Below, one piece after another: positions 8,989-17,003 of a stretch of 56,509 nucleotides of DNA (position 1 is the stretch's first letter; every line of letters starts with the position of its first letter). The notes beneath the pieces were generated by a model. It made no database searches, was not told the DNA's origin, and was given only the letters and a program-made list of their open reading frames with translations. Made by a program: the position numbers and the translations under genes. This DNA is from an uncultured bacterium (GTDB lineage: Bacteria > Bacillota > Clostridia > Christensenellales > UBA1242): assembly GCA_949474265.1 (NCBI GenBank), contig CASXBC010000005.1, forward strand, positions 1 through 56,509, given 5' to 3'.

Positions 8989-9232
8989 ATTCTATTTCAA
9001 GATTATTTGTATCGAAAAATGGACTATCTAAAAATTCGATTAAAGTCATATTAAAGCCTTGAGCTATTAACATTACTGTAGATAATGTTACAGTTTTGTT
9101 TTTCTCTTTAATTATGCAACCAAGTCGACTATGTGACAATCCGCTATTTTGCTCCAGCCTGTATTGCGACATATGTTTCTCATTTAAGAGTTGACATATT
9201 CGTAGGGCGACTGCTTTATTTACAGTCATCAT
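8987..9232 (-). CDS. XRE/Cro-type HTH transcription regulator, 81 aa
   Basis: A single-domain Cro/C1-type repressor. The five-helix fold is readable: ALRICQLLNEKHMSQYRLEQ (helices 1-2), SGLSHSRLGCII (recognition helix 3), then KTVTLSTVMLIAQGFNMTLIEFLD (helices 4-5). The domain fills the whole protein, so there is no effector or peptidase domain. GGAGG precedes the first ATG by about 8 bases on the minus strand. It is divergent from a membrane-anchored Mrr nuclease gene, and a 30-bp palindrome lies between them, making it the probable repressor of both directions. Such small regulators next to restriction or toxin genes usually prevent over-expression; that role is inferred here. Confidence 0.9.
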   Translation of the reverse strand: MMTVNKAVALRICQLLNEKHMSQYRLEQNSGLSHSRLGCIIKEKNKTVTLSTVMLIAQGFNMTLIEFLDSPFFDTNNLEIE

Positions 9233-9276
9233 ATAAAATCCTCCATATATAATTTATATTATCAAAACATGCAAAT

Positions 9277-9306
9277 AAATATACGCAAGTACACTTGCGT
9301 ATATTT
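9277..9306. promoter_or_regulatory. 30-bp palindromic operator shared by divergent promoters
   Basis: Perfect 14-base arms, AAATATACGCAAGT (9277-9290) and ACTTGCGTATATTT (9293-9306), around the 2-base spacer AC. Each arm carries a TTGCGT -35 box, one per strand. An XRE dimer bound here would block both promoters. Confidence 0.85.
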
Positions 9307-9323
9307 AAAGTTTATGTTATAAT
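9295..9323 (+). promoter_or_regulatory. Promoter of the membrane Mrr nuclease gene
   Basis: TTGCGT at 9295-9300 (inside the operator), 17-base spacer, TATAAT at 9318-9323, then GGAGG at 9338-9342. Confidence 0.8.
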
Positions 9324-9347
9324 TATTATTAATAAGTGGAGGTAAAA

Positions 9348-10784
9348 GTGGAAGAAGAGAAGAAAAAAAGATTAACTTCAAGGATTATAATGATAATTAG
9401 TTTCATTGGGGGAATTTATTTTATATTAACTGGAATAGGAAAAGATGGAAGTTGGTTGCTTATAGGTATAGGGATATTATTTATAGTTGTTGGAGTTATT
9501 ACAGCGGTAAGAGAAACTATTAGAATTCGAAAAGAGGAAAGAATAAACAATGCTATTGAAGAATTGGCGAAATATAAGATAGAGCAAAAACAAAATATAC
9601 AACAAATAGTTGATATATTAGATTCGGTTGTTAGAAAAAATACATTTTATAATATCTTAGACAAATTGGAAGAATTTTTAGATGACAAATCTATTATTTC
9701 TATCTGCAATAATTTTGTTTCAGAAAATGATGGAATATTGTGTATAGACTATATGATAAATTTTAGCAATGTCGACCAGCCGCAACACAATTGTGATGGG
9801 GATGTATTAGATTTTCCGTATATTACAAAAGAAAGATTTATGAAGTATGGCGAATTTAAAGCTTTAGATAGAGAAAATGATATAGAATCTATAGTAGATA
9901 TTTCAACTTATGCATTTAAAAATGATACTGTAAGGTGGTGCAATGCCGGGTTGGCAAGAATAATATCTCAAACTAAAAAGATAAATGAACTTTTGGATGA
10001 TGAATTTGAGTATGAAGAGTTTGAAGATGATGAAATTGATGATAATCGCGAATTTAAAATTTTTGAATTTATTAATTTGCTAAAAAACTGTAATAAAATA
10101 AATGATGAATTTGTTGATGAGCAAGCAATAATGTTTTTATTATGGATATTACATAAAGTATATTTGCAAAATCAACTTGAAACCAGATATGATATATATG
10201 ATATCAATGATGGAATGAGTATTGAAGAAAAAATTGAAAAAATATATCTTATTGATGAAGAAGATACTATTGCATTTCTTGCTATTGAAAAATATTTACA
10301 AGAATTGAAAAAGCCTTTGTTTTTGTATAGTGACAAACTCAGAGAAGATATTAAACCGTTAATAAAAAAAATAAAGAATAATCAAGCATTACAAAGATTG
10401 GAAAATAGGTGTATATATGAAAAACATTTAACAATACAAGAAGTAGACCTTATGTCTGGATTTGAATTTGAAAGATTTGTGTCAAGGTTGTTTGAAAAAT
10501 ATGGTTATAAGACTGAAGTCACAAAATCAAGTGGAGACCAAGGAATTGATGTTTTAGCAATGAAGGGTGATTTTGTTGTTGCAATTCAAGCAAAATGTTA
10601 TAATGGGGTTGTTGGAAACCATGCTATTATGGAGGCTGTTGCAGGAATGAAATACTATAATGCAAATAAGTGTATGGTTGTTACAAACAGCTCTTTTAGC
10701 AAAAGTGCAAAAGAACTTGCACAAGTAAATAATGTTGAGTTGTGGGATAGAACAGTATTAAAAGAAAAAATAGAGGAGATTTAG
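9348..10784 (+). CDS. Membrane-anchored Mrr-type restriction endonuclease-like protein
   Basis: Three parts are visible. A basic N-terminus leads into two membrane helices (about residues 12-31 and 35-53). A long, very acidic helical middle (about 60-360) has no family I know and may be the sensor. The C-terminus (about 370-475) is an Mrr_cat nuclease: GFEFERFVSRLFEKYGY, SSGDQGIDVLAM, VVAIQAKCY, then MVVTNSSFSKSAKELA. The Asp of GIDV and the Gln/Lys of QAK match the PD-(D/E)xK active site, with Gln in the usual Glu place as in Mrr. The start is set at GTG 9348 because GGAGG lies 5 bases upstream; the in-frame GTG at 9336 overlaps that ribosome site. It runs almost directly into the next gene (3-base gap). 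Heavy use of ATA codons contrasts with the surrounding chromosome and suggests transfer. Confidence 0.88.
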   Translation: MEEEKKKRLTSRIIMIISFIGGIYFILTGIGKDGSWLLIGIGILFIVVGVITAVRETIRIRKEERINNAIEELAKYKIEQKQNIQQIVDILDSVVRKNTFYNILDKLEEFLDDKSIISICNNFVSENDGILCIDYMINFSNVDQPQHNCDGDVLDFPYITKERFMKYGEFKALDRENDIESIVDISTYAFKNDTVRWCNAGLARIISQTKKINELLDDEFEYEEFEDDEIDDNREFKIFEFINLLKNCNKINDEFVDEQAIMFLLWILHKVYLQNQLETRYDIYDINDGMSIEEKIEKIYLIDEEDTIAFLAIEKYLQELKKPLFLYSDKLREDIKPLIKKIKNNQALQRLENRCIYEKHLTIQEVDLMSGFEFERFVSRLFEKYGYKTEVTKSSGDQGIDVLAMKGDFVVAIQAKCYNGVVGNHAIMEAVAGMKYYNANKCMVVTNSSFSKSAKELAQVNNVELWDRTVLKEKIEEI

Positions 10785-10787
10785 ATT

Positions 10788-11354
10788 ATGAAAAGAATGA
10801 AAATAACGCTTTTAGTTATTTCTATATTATGCGGATTTCTTTTCTTTGTAGGATTAATAACAATTATTTCTTTGTCTGTTAAGCAAAAGAATGTAAATTA
10901 TTATGAGTGGCTTTCTTTGATTATTTCATTGGCAGCCCTGAGTGTTTCAGTGCTCTCTATTTGGTGGGCGAAATTAAGTCAACAGGAAAATGATTACAAA
11001 AAATTTGCTATAGACTTGCTGGAGAAAAAGCGTGATTCAATTGATTATGTTTTGAAAAATATTCATTCTGCAATGGAGAGAAATTTAAGATTTGATGAGA
11101 GTGTATTTACAGAAAAAATATTAACTTGTTGTTTATTTTCAAAAGTTTTTCAAAGTTATTATTTTAGATTTTCTGAGCAAATAAATAAATATAATTTATT
11201 GTTAAAAGCTAAACAAATTGGAAAAAATAAGGATAGTGAAATATTTGATGTCACAGCGGAATTTAATCAATTGAGAGTATTTTTTAGTGAGGAAATAAGT
11301 GAATTGATAAAAAAGATTTATCAAGGAGATTTAAAGGTCAAAGAAATAATGTAG
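10788..11354 (+). CDS. Two-helix membrane protein of the XRE/Mrr module, unknown function
   Basis: I do not recognise a family. The 188-aa protein has two hydrophobic helices (about residues 8-30 and 42-62) and a cytosolic, mostly helical tail of about 125 residues with a Cys pair (ILTCCLFSK, about residue 110). The layout (two helices near the N-terminus, then a helical cytosolic domain) is shared by many small membrane partners in phage-defence loci, but this is only an analogy. It starts 3 bases after the nuclease stop and ends in a strong terminator, so it is the last gene of a two-gene operon under the XRE operator. AT-rich codons resemble those of the nuclease gene. Confidence 0.75.
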   Translation: MKRMKITLLVISILCGFLFFVGLITIISLSVKQKNVNYYEWLSLIISLAALSVSVLSIWWAKLSQQENDYKKFAIDLLEKKRDSIDYVLKNIHSAMERNLRFDESVFTEKILTCCLFSKVFQSYYFRFSEQINKYNLLLKAKQIGKNKDSEIFDVTAEFNQLRVFFSEEISELIKKIYQGDLKVKEIM

Positions 11355-11386
11355 AAAAAACGAACCTAGTTATAGGTTCGTTTTTT
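11355..11386 (+). terminator. Terminator of the Mrr operon
   Basis: Perfect 14-base arms AAAAAACGAACCTA and TAGGTTCGTTTTTT with loop GTTA, directly after the stop codon. Confidence 0.92.
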
Positions 11387-11388
11387 AA

Positions 11389-11408
11389 TGGTGCTGAAGG
11401 TGGGAGTC
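11389..11408 (-). repeat. Copy of the 3' end of tRNA-Leu (attachment-site-like)
   Basis: The 20 bases TGGTGCTGAAGGTGGGAGTC match the last 20 bases of the tRNA-Leu gene at 11607-11626 at 19 of 20 positions, in the same orientation. Integrative elements leave such duplicated tRNA ends. The copy lies next to the end of the XRE/Mrr operon. Confidence 0.7.
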
Positions 11409-11545
11409 ACTCCAATTTGCCTTTTTGATTTTTGATAAATTTTGATGTTGTTTGGCAAATTTATCATGCCGAGGCAAACTCATTTCAATCATCCACCGGA
11501 TGCATTCGCTTGCCTGTTCGACTCCAAATAGATTTTATAAAAATA
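11409..11545. other. Non-coding spacer with hairpins, unexplained
   Basis: This stretch, between the tRNA-end copy and a hairpin beside tRNA-Leu, has no credible gene. It contains an inverted repeat AATTTGCC (11415-11422) / GGCAAATT (11454-11461) and a small hairpin CATCC-ACC-GGATG near 11490. Its GC content is locally higher than other intergenic DNA here. It may be a remnant of an inserted element or a dispersed extragenic repeat; this window has no second copy. Confidence 0.4.
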
Positions 11546-11579
11546 AAAAGAGAGTCTTAGAGATTCTCTTTTTTGGGTT

Positions 11580-11606
11580 ATAAAAAATAAAAACCCACAT
11601 AGTGGG
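11580..11606 (-). terminator. Terminator of tRNA-Leu
   Basis: On the minus strand, just after the CCA end: CCCAC-TAT-GTGGG followed by TTTTTATTTTTT. A further hairpin with arms AAAAAGAGA / TCTCTTTTT lies at about 11546-11576. Confidence 0.75.
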
Positions 11607-11692
11607 TGGTGCCGAAGGTGGGAGTCGAACCCACATGAAGTTGCCCTCGCGGGATTTTGAGTCCCGTGCGTCTGCCATTCCGCCACTTCGGC
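11607..11692 (-). tRNA. tRNA-Leu (anticodon CAA)
   Basis: 86-base gene on the minus strand. Acceptor stem GCCGAAG / CTTCGGC, discriminator A and encoded CCA. The anticodon stem CGGGA / TCCCG encloses loop CTCAAAA, giving anticodon CAA for UUG codons. A long variable arm and the T-loop GGTTCGACTCCC fit a class II tRNA-Leu. Confidence 0.97.
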
Positions 11693-11911
11693 TCGTCGCA
11701 ATCTATGTTTGCACTCGTTTTTGTTGTAAGCTCCAAAAAGTTTAGTTTAAGTACTTGATTGCTCATCTTCCTCAAAAATAAAAATATTTTTGTGGACTTT
11801 ATTTACTCTTTGTTTTAAGTAACAGGTGTATTTTATCACAAAAATGCGAATTTGACAAGTGTTTTTATAACATTTTTTACTATTGTTGCTCAAATATCTT
11901 TTATATTTGTA

Positions 11912-11940
11912 TTGAAAAATTTTTACATTTATGATAAAAT
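11912..11940 (+). promoter_or_regulatory. Promoter of the DHH phosphoesterase gene
   Basis: TTGAAA at 11912-11917, 17-base spacer, TAAAAT at 11935-11940, then AGGAG at 11951-11955. The 220 bases between tRNA-Leu and this promoter show no other gene or clear signal. Confidence 0.7.
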
Positions 11941-11964
11941 TTTCTTGTTAAGGAGATTGAGAAA

Positions 11965-12891
11965 TTGAAAAAATTGCTTTTTACTCATGGGATTGATATT
12001 GATGGTTATGGTTGTGCAGTGCTTGCCAAATTGGCATGGGGAGATTCTGTAGATATTGTGTATGCAGATAATTTTGATTTGGATGACAAATTTGTGAAAA
12101 TTTGGGGTAAGACAGGCTTTGCGGAGTACAATGAAGTTTTTGTCACAGACCATTGTTTAAGCATGGCTCTTTGCAACATGGTTGACAAAAAATCAAATAT
12201 AAAAAAGAAAATTAAAATCTTTGACCATCATTCATCAAGAATTGGAAACCAAGATAAGTTTTCTTGGGTAAGCATTATATCTGAAAGAGATGGAAAAAAG
12301 GAATCTGGAACTAGTTTGTTTTATGATTATTTATGTGAAAAAGGGCTTTTAGAGTCGTCAGACAAACTTGAAACATGGGTAGAGCTTACAAGACTTTATG
12401 ATACTTGGGAGTGGAAAAAGGTTGACAATCAAAAAGCAAATGATTTAAATACACTTGCTTTGTCTGTTGGAAGAGAGGAATATATTAGAAGACTCTATCA
12501 AGACCATGTTTTAAATGAAAACTTTGATTTTAATGCACAAGAGTGTCAGATAATTGAAAAATACAAGATTGATTTTCAAAAACAAATAAAAAGATATGTA
12601 CAGCAGATAAGAGTTGTGGAAATTGATGGTGCTAGAGCAGGTTTCGTTGAAATTTTGGATGTGTTTAAAAATGACATTGGTGGAGAGATAAAGAAAAACG
12701 GAAATGAGAACAACATTGCATTTTTGATTATGCCTGTAAAAGACAGGAATACGGTCTCTTTGAGAGTTGTTGATGACAATTTTGATGTTTCAAAAGTTGC
12801 TGAAAAATTTGGTGGCGGAGGTCATAAAGGGGCTGCAAGTTTCCCTTTGAGCAGTTTGCCAATAGATTTGATTTCTAAAGAAAAAATCTAA
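11965..12891 (+). CDS. DHH-family phosphoesterase (NrnB/oligoribonuclease-like)
   Basis: DHH/DHHA1 phosphoesterase of 308 aa; relatives degrade short RNAs or cyclic dinucleotides. The Mn2+-site motifs are in order: HGIDIDGYG (about residues 9-17), VTDHC (about 60), and the diagnostic DHHSS (about 88-92). A further Asp occurs in LYDTWEW (about 148). The C-terminal DHHA1 domain ends with KFGGGGHKGAASFPL, the substrate-binding GGGH motif. The start is TTG at 11965, set by AGGAG 9 bases upstream and by HGIDIDG lying close to the N-terminus as the fold requires. It resembles NrnB more than NrnA because of the spacing between DHH and DHHA1. Monocistronic, with its own promoter and terminator. Confidence 0.88.
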   Translation: MKKLLFTHGIDIDGYGCAVLAKLAWGDSVDIVYADNFDLDDKFVKIWGKTGFAEYNEVFVTDHCLSMALCNMVDKKSNIKKKIKIFDHHSSRIGNQDKFSWVSIISERDGKKESGTSLFYDYLCEKGLLESSDKLETWVELTRLYDTWEWKKVDNQKANDLNTLALSVGREEYIRRLYQDHVLNENFDFNAQECQIIEKYKIDFQKQIKRYVQQIRVVEIDGARAGFVEILDVFKNDIGGEIKKNGNENNIAFLIMPVKDRNTVSLRVVDDNFDVSKVAEKFGGGGHKGAASFPLSSLPIDLISKEKI

Positions 12892-12907
12892 TATAGTATT
12901 TAAAATT

Positions 12908-12930
12908 GTAGGCAACAAGCCTACTTTTTT
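12908..12930 (+). terminator. Terminator of the DHH gene
   Basis: GTAGGC-AACAA-GCCTAC followed by six T. Confidence 0.88.
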
Positions 12931-12951
12931 ATTAAATTTTGATAAGCGGTA

Positions 12952-12980
12952 TTGATTTTAATGGGGAGATATGCTAAAAT
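12952..12980 (+). promoter_or_regulatory. Promoter of the frameshifted repeat-protein gene
   Basis: TTGATT at 12952-12957, 17-base spacer with TGC just before TAAAAT at 12975-12980. Confidence 0.65.
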
Positions 12981-13010
12981 TAAATTGTTATATTATGTAG
13001 GGGGATTTTT

Positions 13011-14512
13011 ATGAGAACAAATGAGAGTGTTGAAGAACTTTATCATAGTTTTATCAAAAATGGCGGGACTCGTTCATTGATTTCTAAAAACTCAGAAGAT
13101 TCCGTTGGCAGAAAAATCTACTCACTTGTTAAAAACTTGGAAATGAGGCATGAGGATGGAAGAAGGTTTACTTTGGCAGAGAAGTTTTTGGCTAAGGGAA
13201 TTAGTTTTGTTGAAATGAAGCTTAGTAAAGAAAGAAAATTTGCAAGCATTAAAGCAATGTTGGATGATTTTGTTGCTTCTGGTCGAAAAGTTGAAGATTT
13301 GAAGAAAACGGATAAGGAATACAAAGAAGTTAAAAATTTTAAGATGGTTGATGAAAATGGCAGAAGGCTCACTGTTGAAGAAAAATTTGCTGTTTTGGAC
13401 ATCCAAGAAAAGCAAAACTTTCAAAAGATGTTAAAGCTGATTTAATTTCTGCTATTTCAAGTTTTTTGCAAAATGGTGGAGATATTTATATGCAAAGGTC
13501 AAATCTGCCTTTCTTCAGAGCTGAGTATGGCTCTTTTGCTAGAAAGCAGAGATTGGTTGGGGTTGTTGGCGATTTAGCCTTTCAAACGAACTTGAGAAGT
13601 CTCGGTTTTGATTATTCTGAAATGTTTTATCAATATGGAAAAGTTTTGGAGTTTTACAAATTTAAAGACTCTTTAGGTTTTGTGGATAGTTATAGAAAAA
13701 ACATAAAAATGGACAGCTTTGTCAAAGCATCTTCTTACAAGCTTGGTTTGCCAATTCCTGTGTTTGTGGGACTTGTTGGAAATGCTGACCTTGAAGGTTG
13801 TTATTTAGATACTGATTATTTTGGCTTTGTGACTACAGAGCTTGGAAAGTATTTGGAAGTACATAAAGATTTTGTTGGTATGTCTAAAATTGACAAGCCA
13901 TTATATGAAAAGTTGAAACATATTGCAAGAATGTCTTTTAGTCCAGATTTAAGTGAAATTTCTACTGAAGATGTGGCTTATTTGCTTGGCTACGGAGATG
14001 TTAAAAATGATTTTGGTAAAGAATCAAACCATTCAGAATTTAGTGATTTACTAACAAACATTAGGATTATTGCTTCGCAAAAAGGTGGCAAGCTTTCAAG
14101 AAGTGATATCGCAGAGAATGACTATAGAAAAATAATTGGCTTTATTGCTTCAACAGGTGCTACAACTACTTCATTTTTCAAACTTTATGACATTGATTAT
14201 GATGGAAAGGATGGCAAAAGGCTTGCAAAAGTTTGGGTTAATGGTTATCCTTACATGAGTGAAATGAGAGCAGAGCGTGATAGAATTTTGGCAGAACATG
14301 GTTTAAGTATGTCAAGTGACTGTAAAAAAGAAGATTTGTTTGATGTTTTGATTGATGCTAGCACTCAGGCATTTGAGAAATACAAATCTCAAATATTCAA
14401 TTTTGAAGCAGAAAAAATCACTCAGGCAAATCAAAAAGATGAAAGCACGCAGAAGCAATTGCCTTCAGACAAAAATTCTGGCTTTTCAAAAACTGATGGC
14501 GGAAAGGTTTAA
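13011..14512 (+). pseudogene. Hypothetical repeat protein broken by a single-base frameshift
   Basis: Two frames (13011-13445 and 13466-14512) belong to one gene. In the second frame the coding sense continues upstream without a stop as AKLSKDVKADLISAISSFLQ, running straight into NGGDIYMQRS. One extra A in the short A-run near 13408-13411 restores a single protein of about 500 aa. Repeat structure supports the join: VKNLEMRHEDGRRFTLAEKF and VKNFKMVDENGRRLTVEEKF are tandem copies, and each is followed by KLSK, the second KLSK being in the shifted frame. The C-terminal part has a Tyr/Phe-rich globular region and a polar tail. I recognise no family. Whether the mutation is genuine or an assembly error cannot be told. 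Confidence 0.75.
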
Positions 14513-14538
14513 AGATTTTAAATGATATAAAGAGAAAG

Positions 14539-14565
14539 GTAAGCAGTCTATTGCTTACTTTTTCT
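14539..14565 (+). terminator. Terminator before recJ
   Basis: GTAAGCA-GTCTAT-TGCTTAC followed by TTTTTC and further T. Confidence 0.85.
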
Positions 14566-14647
14566 TTGTTTGGCATTTTATTTGCAAAATATGAGGGCAT
14601 AATGCTATAATAAAATTGAATAGTTTGATTTTTAAGGTATATAGAAC

Positions 14648-16996
14648 ATGATTTTTAAAAAATTTTTTAACAAGGACTCTTCGCTGGTCGAAGAATATGC
14701 AAAAGAGTTTAATGTTTTGCCCTCTACAATGTATTTGATTTTGTCTAGAGGTTTTTCAACAAGAGAAGAAATTGCTGAATATCTTTCTTTGGGAGAGCTT
14801 TTGGACCCATTTCTCATCAGGAATATGAAAGAACTTTGTGACAGAGTTCAGCTTGCAAAGCAAATGGGGGATAAAATCCTCATATTTGGTGATTATGATG
14901 TTGATGGCATAAGTGCGACCGCAATTATGCTTAAAACTCTGAAAAGATTGGGTATTAATGCTGATTTTTATCTTCCAAACCGTTATGTTGACGGTTATGG
15001 TCTTTCTTGCGAGTGTATTGATAAGATTGAAAAACAGTTTTCGCCTGACCTTATAATTACTGTGGATTGTGGTATAACTTGCTTCAAGGAAGTGGAGTAT
15101 GCCAAAGAAAAAGGTATTGAAATTATTGTAACTGACCACCATGAAATCCCTGAGATTTTGCCAGACACCATTGTTTTGAATGCCAAGATTGAGGGGCAGG
15201 ATTATCCTTTTAGAGAACTTTGTGGCACAGGTCTTGCATACAAGATAAGTGAGGCACTTTTGGGGGAAAAAAAGGCAGAAGAGTTTTTGCCTATTGCTGC
15301 CATTGCGACAATTGCAGACATTGTCTCTCTTACAGGAGAAAACCGAAACATTGTCAAACGTGGAATGAAGAGTTTTGATAAACTTCCAATTGGGCTTAAA
15401 GCTTTGTTTAAAGAAAATAAAGTTTCACTTTCAAATCCTTCTGCAACTGCCGTTGCAATGAAGATTGCTCCAAAAATAAATTCGTCTGGCAGAATGGGGG
15501 ATGCTTCTGACAGTCTTGCACTTTATATGACAGAAGACCCTGTAGCTGTTAAGAAATATTTAGAAAAAATTAAGAAGCACAATTCAAAAAGAAGAGACCT
15601 TTCTGCAAAGGTAATGGAAGATTGCGAGAAAGCAATCAACAAGATGGATTTGTCAAAGACAAGAGTGATTTGTTTTGCTTCTAAAAAGTGGGACCAAGGT
15701 ATTTTGGGAATTGCGTGTGCCAGACTTGTTGAGATGTATAACAGACCTGTCTTTTTGTTTGCACAGGTGGGGGATGATTTGCATGGCTCAGGAAGAAGCA
15801 TAGATGACATTAATATACATGAGCTTTTGTCCTCACTTAAGGATATTTTGGAGACCTTTGGTGGGCATACAATGGCTGCAGGTGTTACGCTTAAAAGAAG
15901 TCATTATGAAGAATTTGTAAACAGGGTAAACTCTTTTGTTTTTGAAAAAATCAATGACAAAGTGTTTATGCCAATCAGATATTATGACCTTGACCTCAAG
16001 CCAGAAGAAATCACTGATAGATTTTTGAGTGAGCTTTCTCTCTTGGAGCCTGTAGGTTGTGGAAACGCAAGACCTAAATTTAGGATAAGTGCGGAGACTG
16101 TTGAAGTCAACCCTATGAGATATTGCCCAGCACACTGTGAAATTAAGCTTGCAAATATGAATTTGGTCTATTACAACTTTTCAAAAAAATATGACGAGTT
16201 GAGATTTGCCAGATACAAATCTTTCATTTTTGAGTTTCAGGATGATGGAAGAAATGGGGTGGTAAGTGATTTTGACTGTGGAAGTTTTATAACGCCTGAT
16301 GCACACATGTTCACATATCCTGTTCAGCTTGAACAGTTAATTTTTGAAGATAATCGTCCTGCAAAATTTTCATACTATCCACAGAGCGAACTTTTAAATT
16401 TTGTTGCAGGAATGCAAGAACAAGTTTTTGGGACGGCATTTGTGGCATATTCCGCTTATGATTTTGTAAATTTTTCTAAAGAGTATTCCAAAGAAAACAT
16501 CTTTCATGTTGGTATATACAATGAAAACTGCACAGGTTTTAACAGTCTCTTACTTTCTCCAACAGGTGTGAAATGGGCAAAAAATTTCAATAGGATTGTC
16601 TTTCTGTCACCGGTTTTGGATGAGGGTTTTATTGCAGAGCTTAACGAGGTTTCTGGTGCAGAGATTTTTGTGCCAATGGAAAGAGAATTTGATAAAAACA
16701 GATTTTTGACTCTTGACTTGTCGAGAGAAACTTTTGGAAGAGTTTTCAAAGCTCTTACTGCCAAAAATTTTTCAAGATATTATTCTATTTTTGATATTTA
16801 TCAAAATAAATTAAAAGGGCAGGTCAACTTTGAAAGTTTTTATGTTGCATATTTGGTATTTCAACAATTGGGATTGATTTGCTCTGTCAAAGGTGACACC
16901 TTTGTTGTTGAACAAACTTCTGTTCAGAAACAAGACTTAAACAAATCTTCACTTTACAACAAACTTTTGCTTTTGAAAAACACAATGGCAAAGTAG
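14648..16996 (+). CDS. recJ: Single-stranded-DNA-specific exonuclease RecJ
   Basis: RecJ degrades single-stranded DNA 5'-to-3' in RecFOR recombination, base-excision and mismatch repair. DHH-domain motifs occur in order: FGDYDVDGISATA (about residues 80-92), TVDCGI (about 137), VTDHHE (about 160) and KINSSGRMGDAS (about 278). The DHHA1 domain follows, with DLHGSGRSIDDINIHELL (about 376) and FGGHTMAAGV (about 403). The OB-like DNA-binding region contains EPVGCGNARPKF (about 468). A 220-residue C-terminal extension, typical of Firmicutes RecJ, completes the 782 aa. All metal-binding aspartates and histidines I can place are present. It is followed by rel after 7 bases, a conserved neighbour in this phylum. 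Confidence 0.96.
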   Translation: MIFKKFFNKDSSLVEEYAKEFNVLPSTMYLILSRGFSTREEIAEYLSLGELLDPFLIRNMKELCDRVQLAKQMGDKILIFGDYDVDGISATAIMLKTLKRLGINADFYLPNRYVDGYGLSCECIDKIEKQFSPDLIITVDCGITCFKEVEYAKEKGIEIIVTDHHEIPEILPDTIVLNAKIEGQDYPFRELCGTGLAYKISEALLGEKKAEEFLPIAAIATIADIVSLTGENRNIVKRGMKSFDKLPIGLKALFKENKVSLSNPSATAVAMKIAPKINSSGRMGDASDSLALYMTEDPVAVKKYLEKIKKHNSKRRDLSAKVMEDCEKAINKMDLSKTRVICFASKKWDQGILGIACARLVEMYNRPVFLFAQVGDDLHGSGRSIDDINIHELLSSLKDILETFGGHTMAAGVTLKRSHYEEFVNRVNSFVFEKINDKVFMPIRYYDLDLKPEEITDRFLSELSLLEPVGCGNARPKFRISAETVEVNPMRYCPAHCEIKLANMNLVYYNFSKKYDELRFARYKSFIFEFQDDGRNGVVSDFDCGSFITPDAHMFTYPVQLEQLIFEDNRPAKFSYYPQSELLNFVAGMQEQVFGTAFVAYSAYDFVNFSKEYSKENIFHVGIYNENCTGFNSLLLSPTGVKWAKNFNRIVFLSPVLDEGFIAELNEVSGAEIFVPMEREFDKNRFLTLDLSRETFGRVFKALTAKNFSRYYSIFDIYQNKLKGQVNFESFYVAYLVFQQLGLICSVKGDTFVVEQTSVQKQDLNKSSLYNKLLLLKNTMAK

Positions 16997-17003
16997 GAGA
17001 ATT

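Noticed and set aside
11489..11775. Reading frames on the minus strand across tRNA-Leu
   Set aside because: They read through the tRNA gene and its hairpins; no ribosome site or protein-like pattern.
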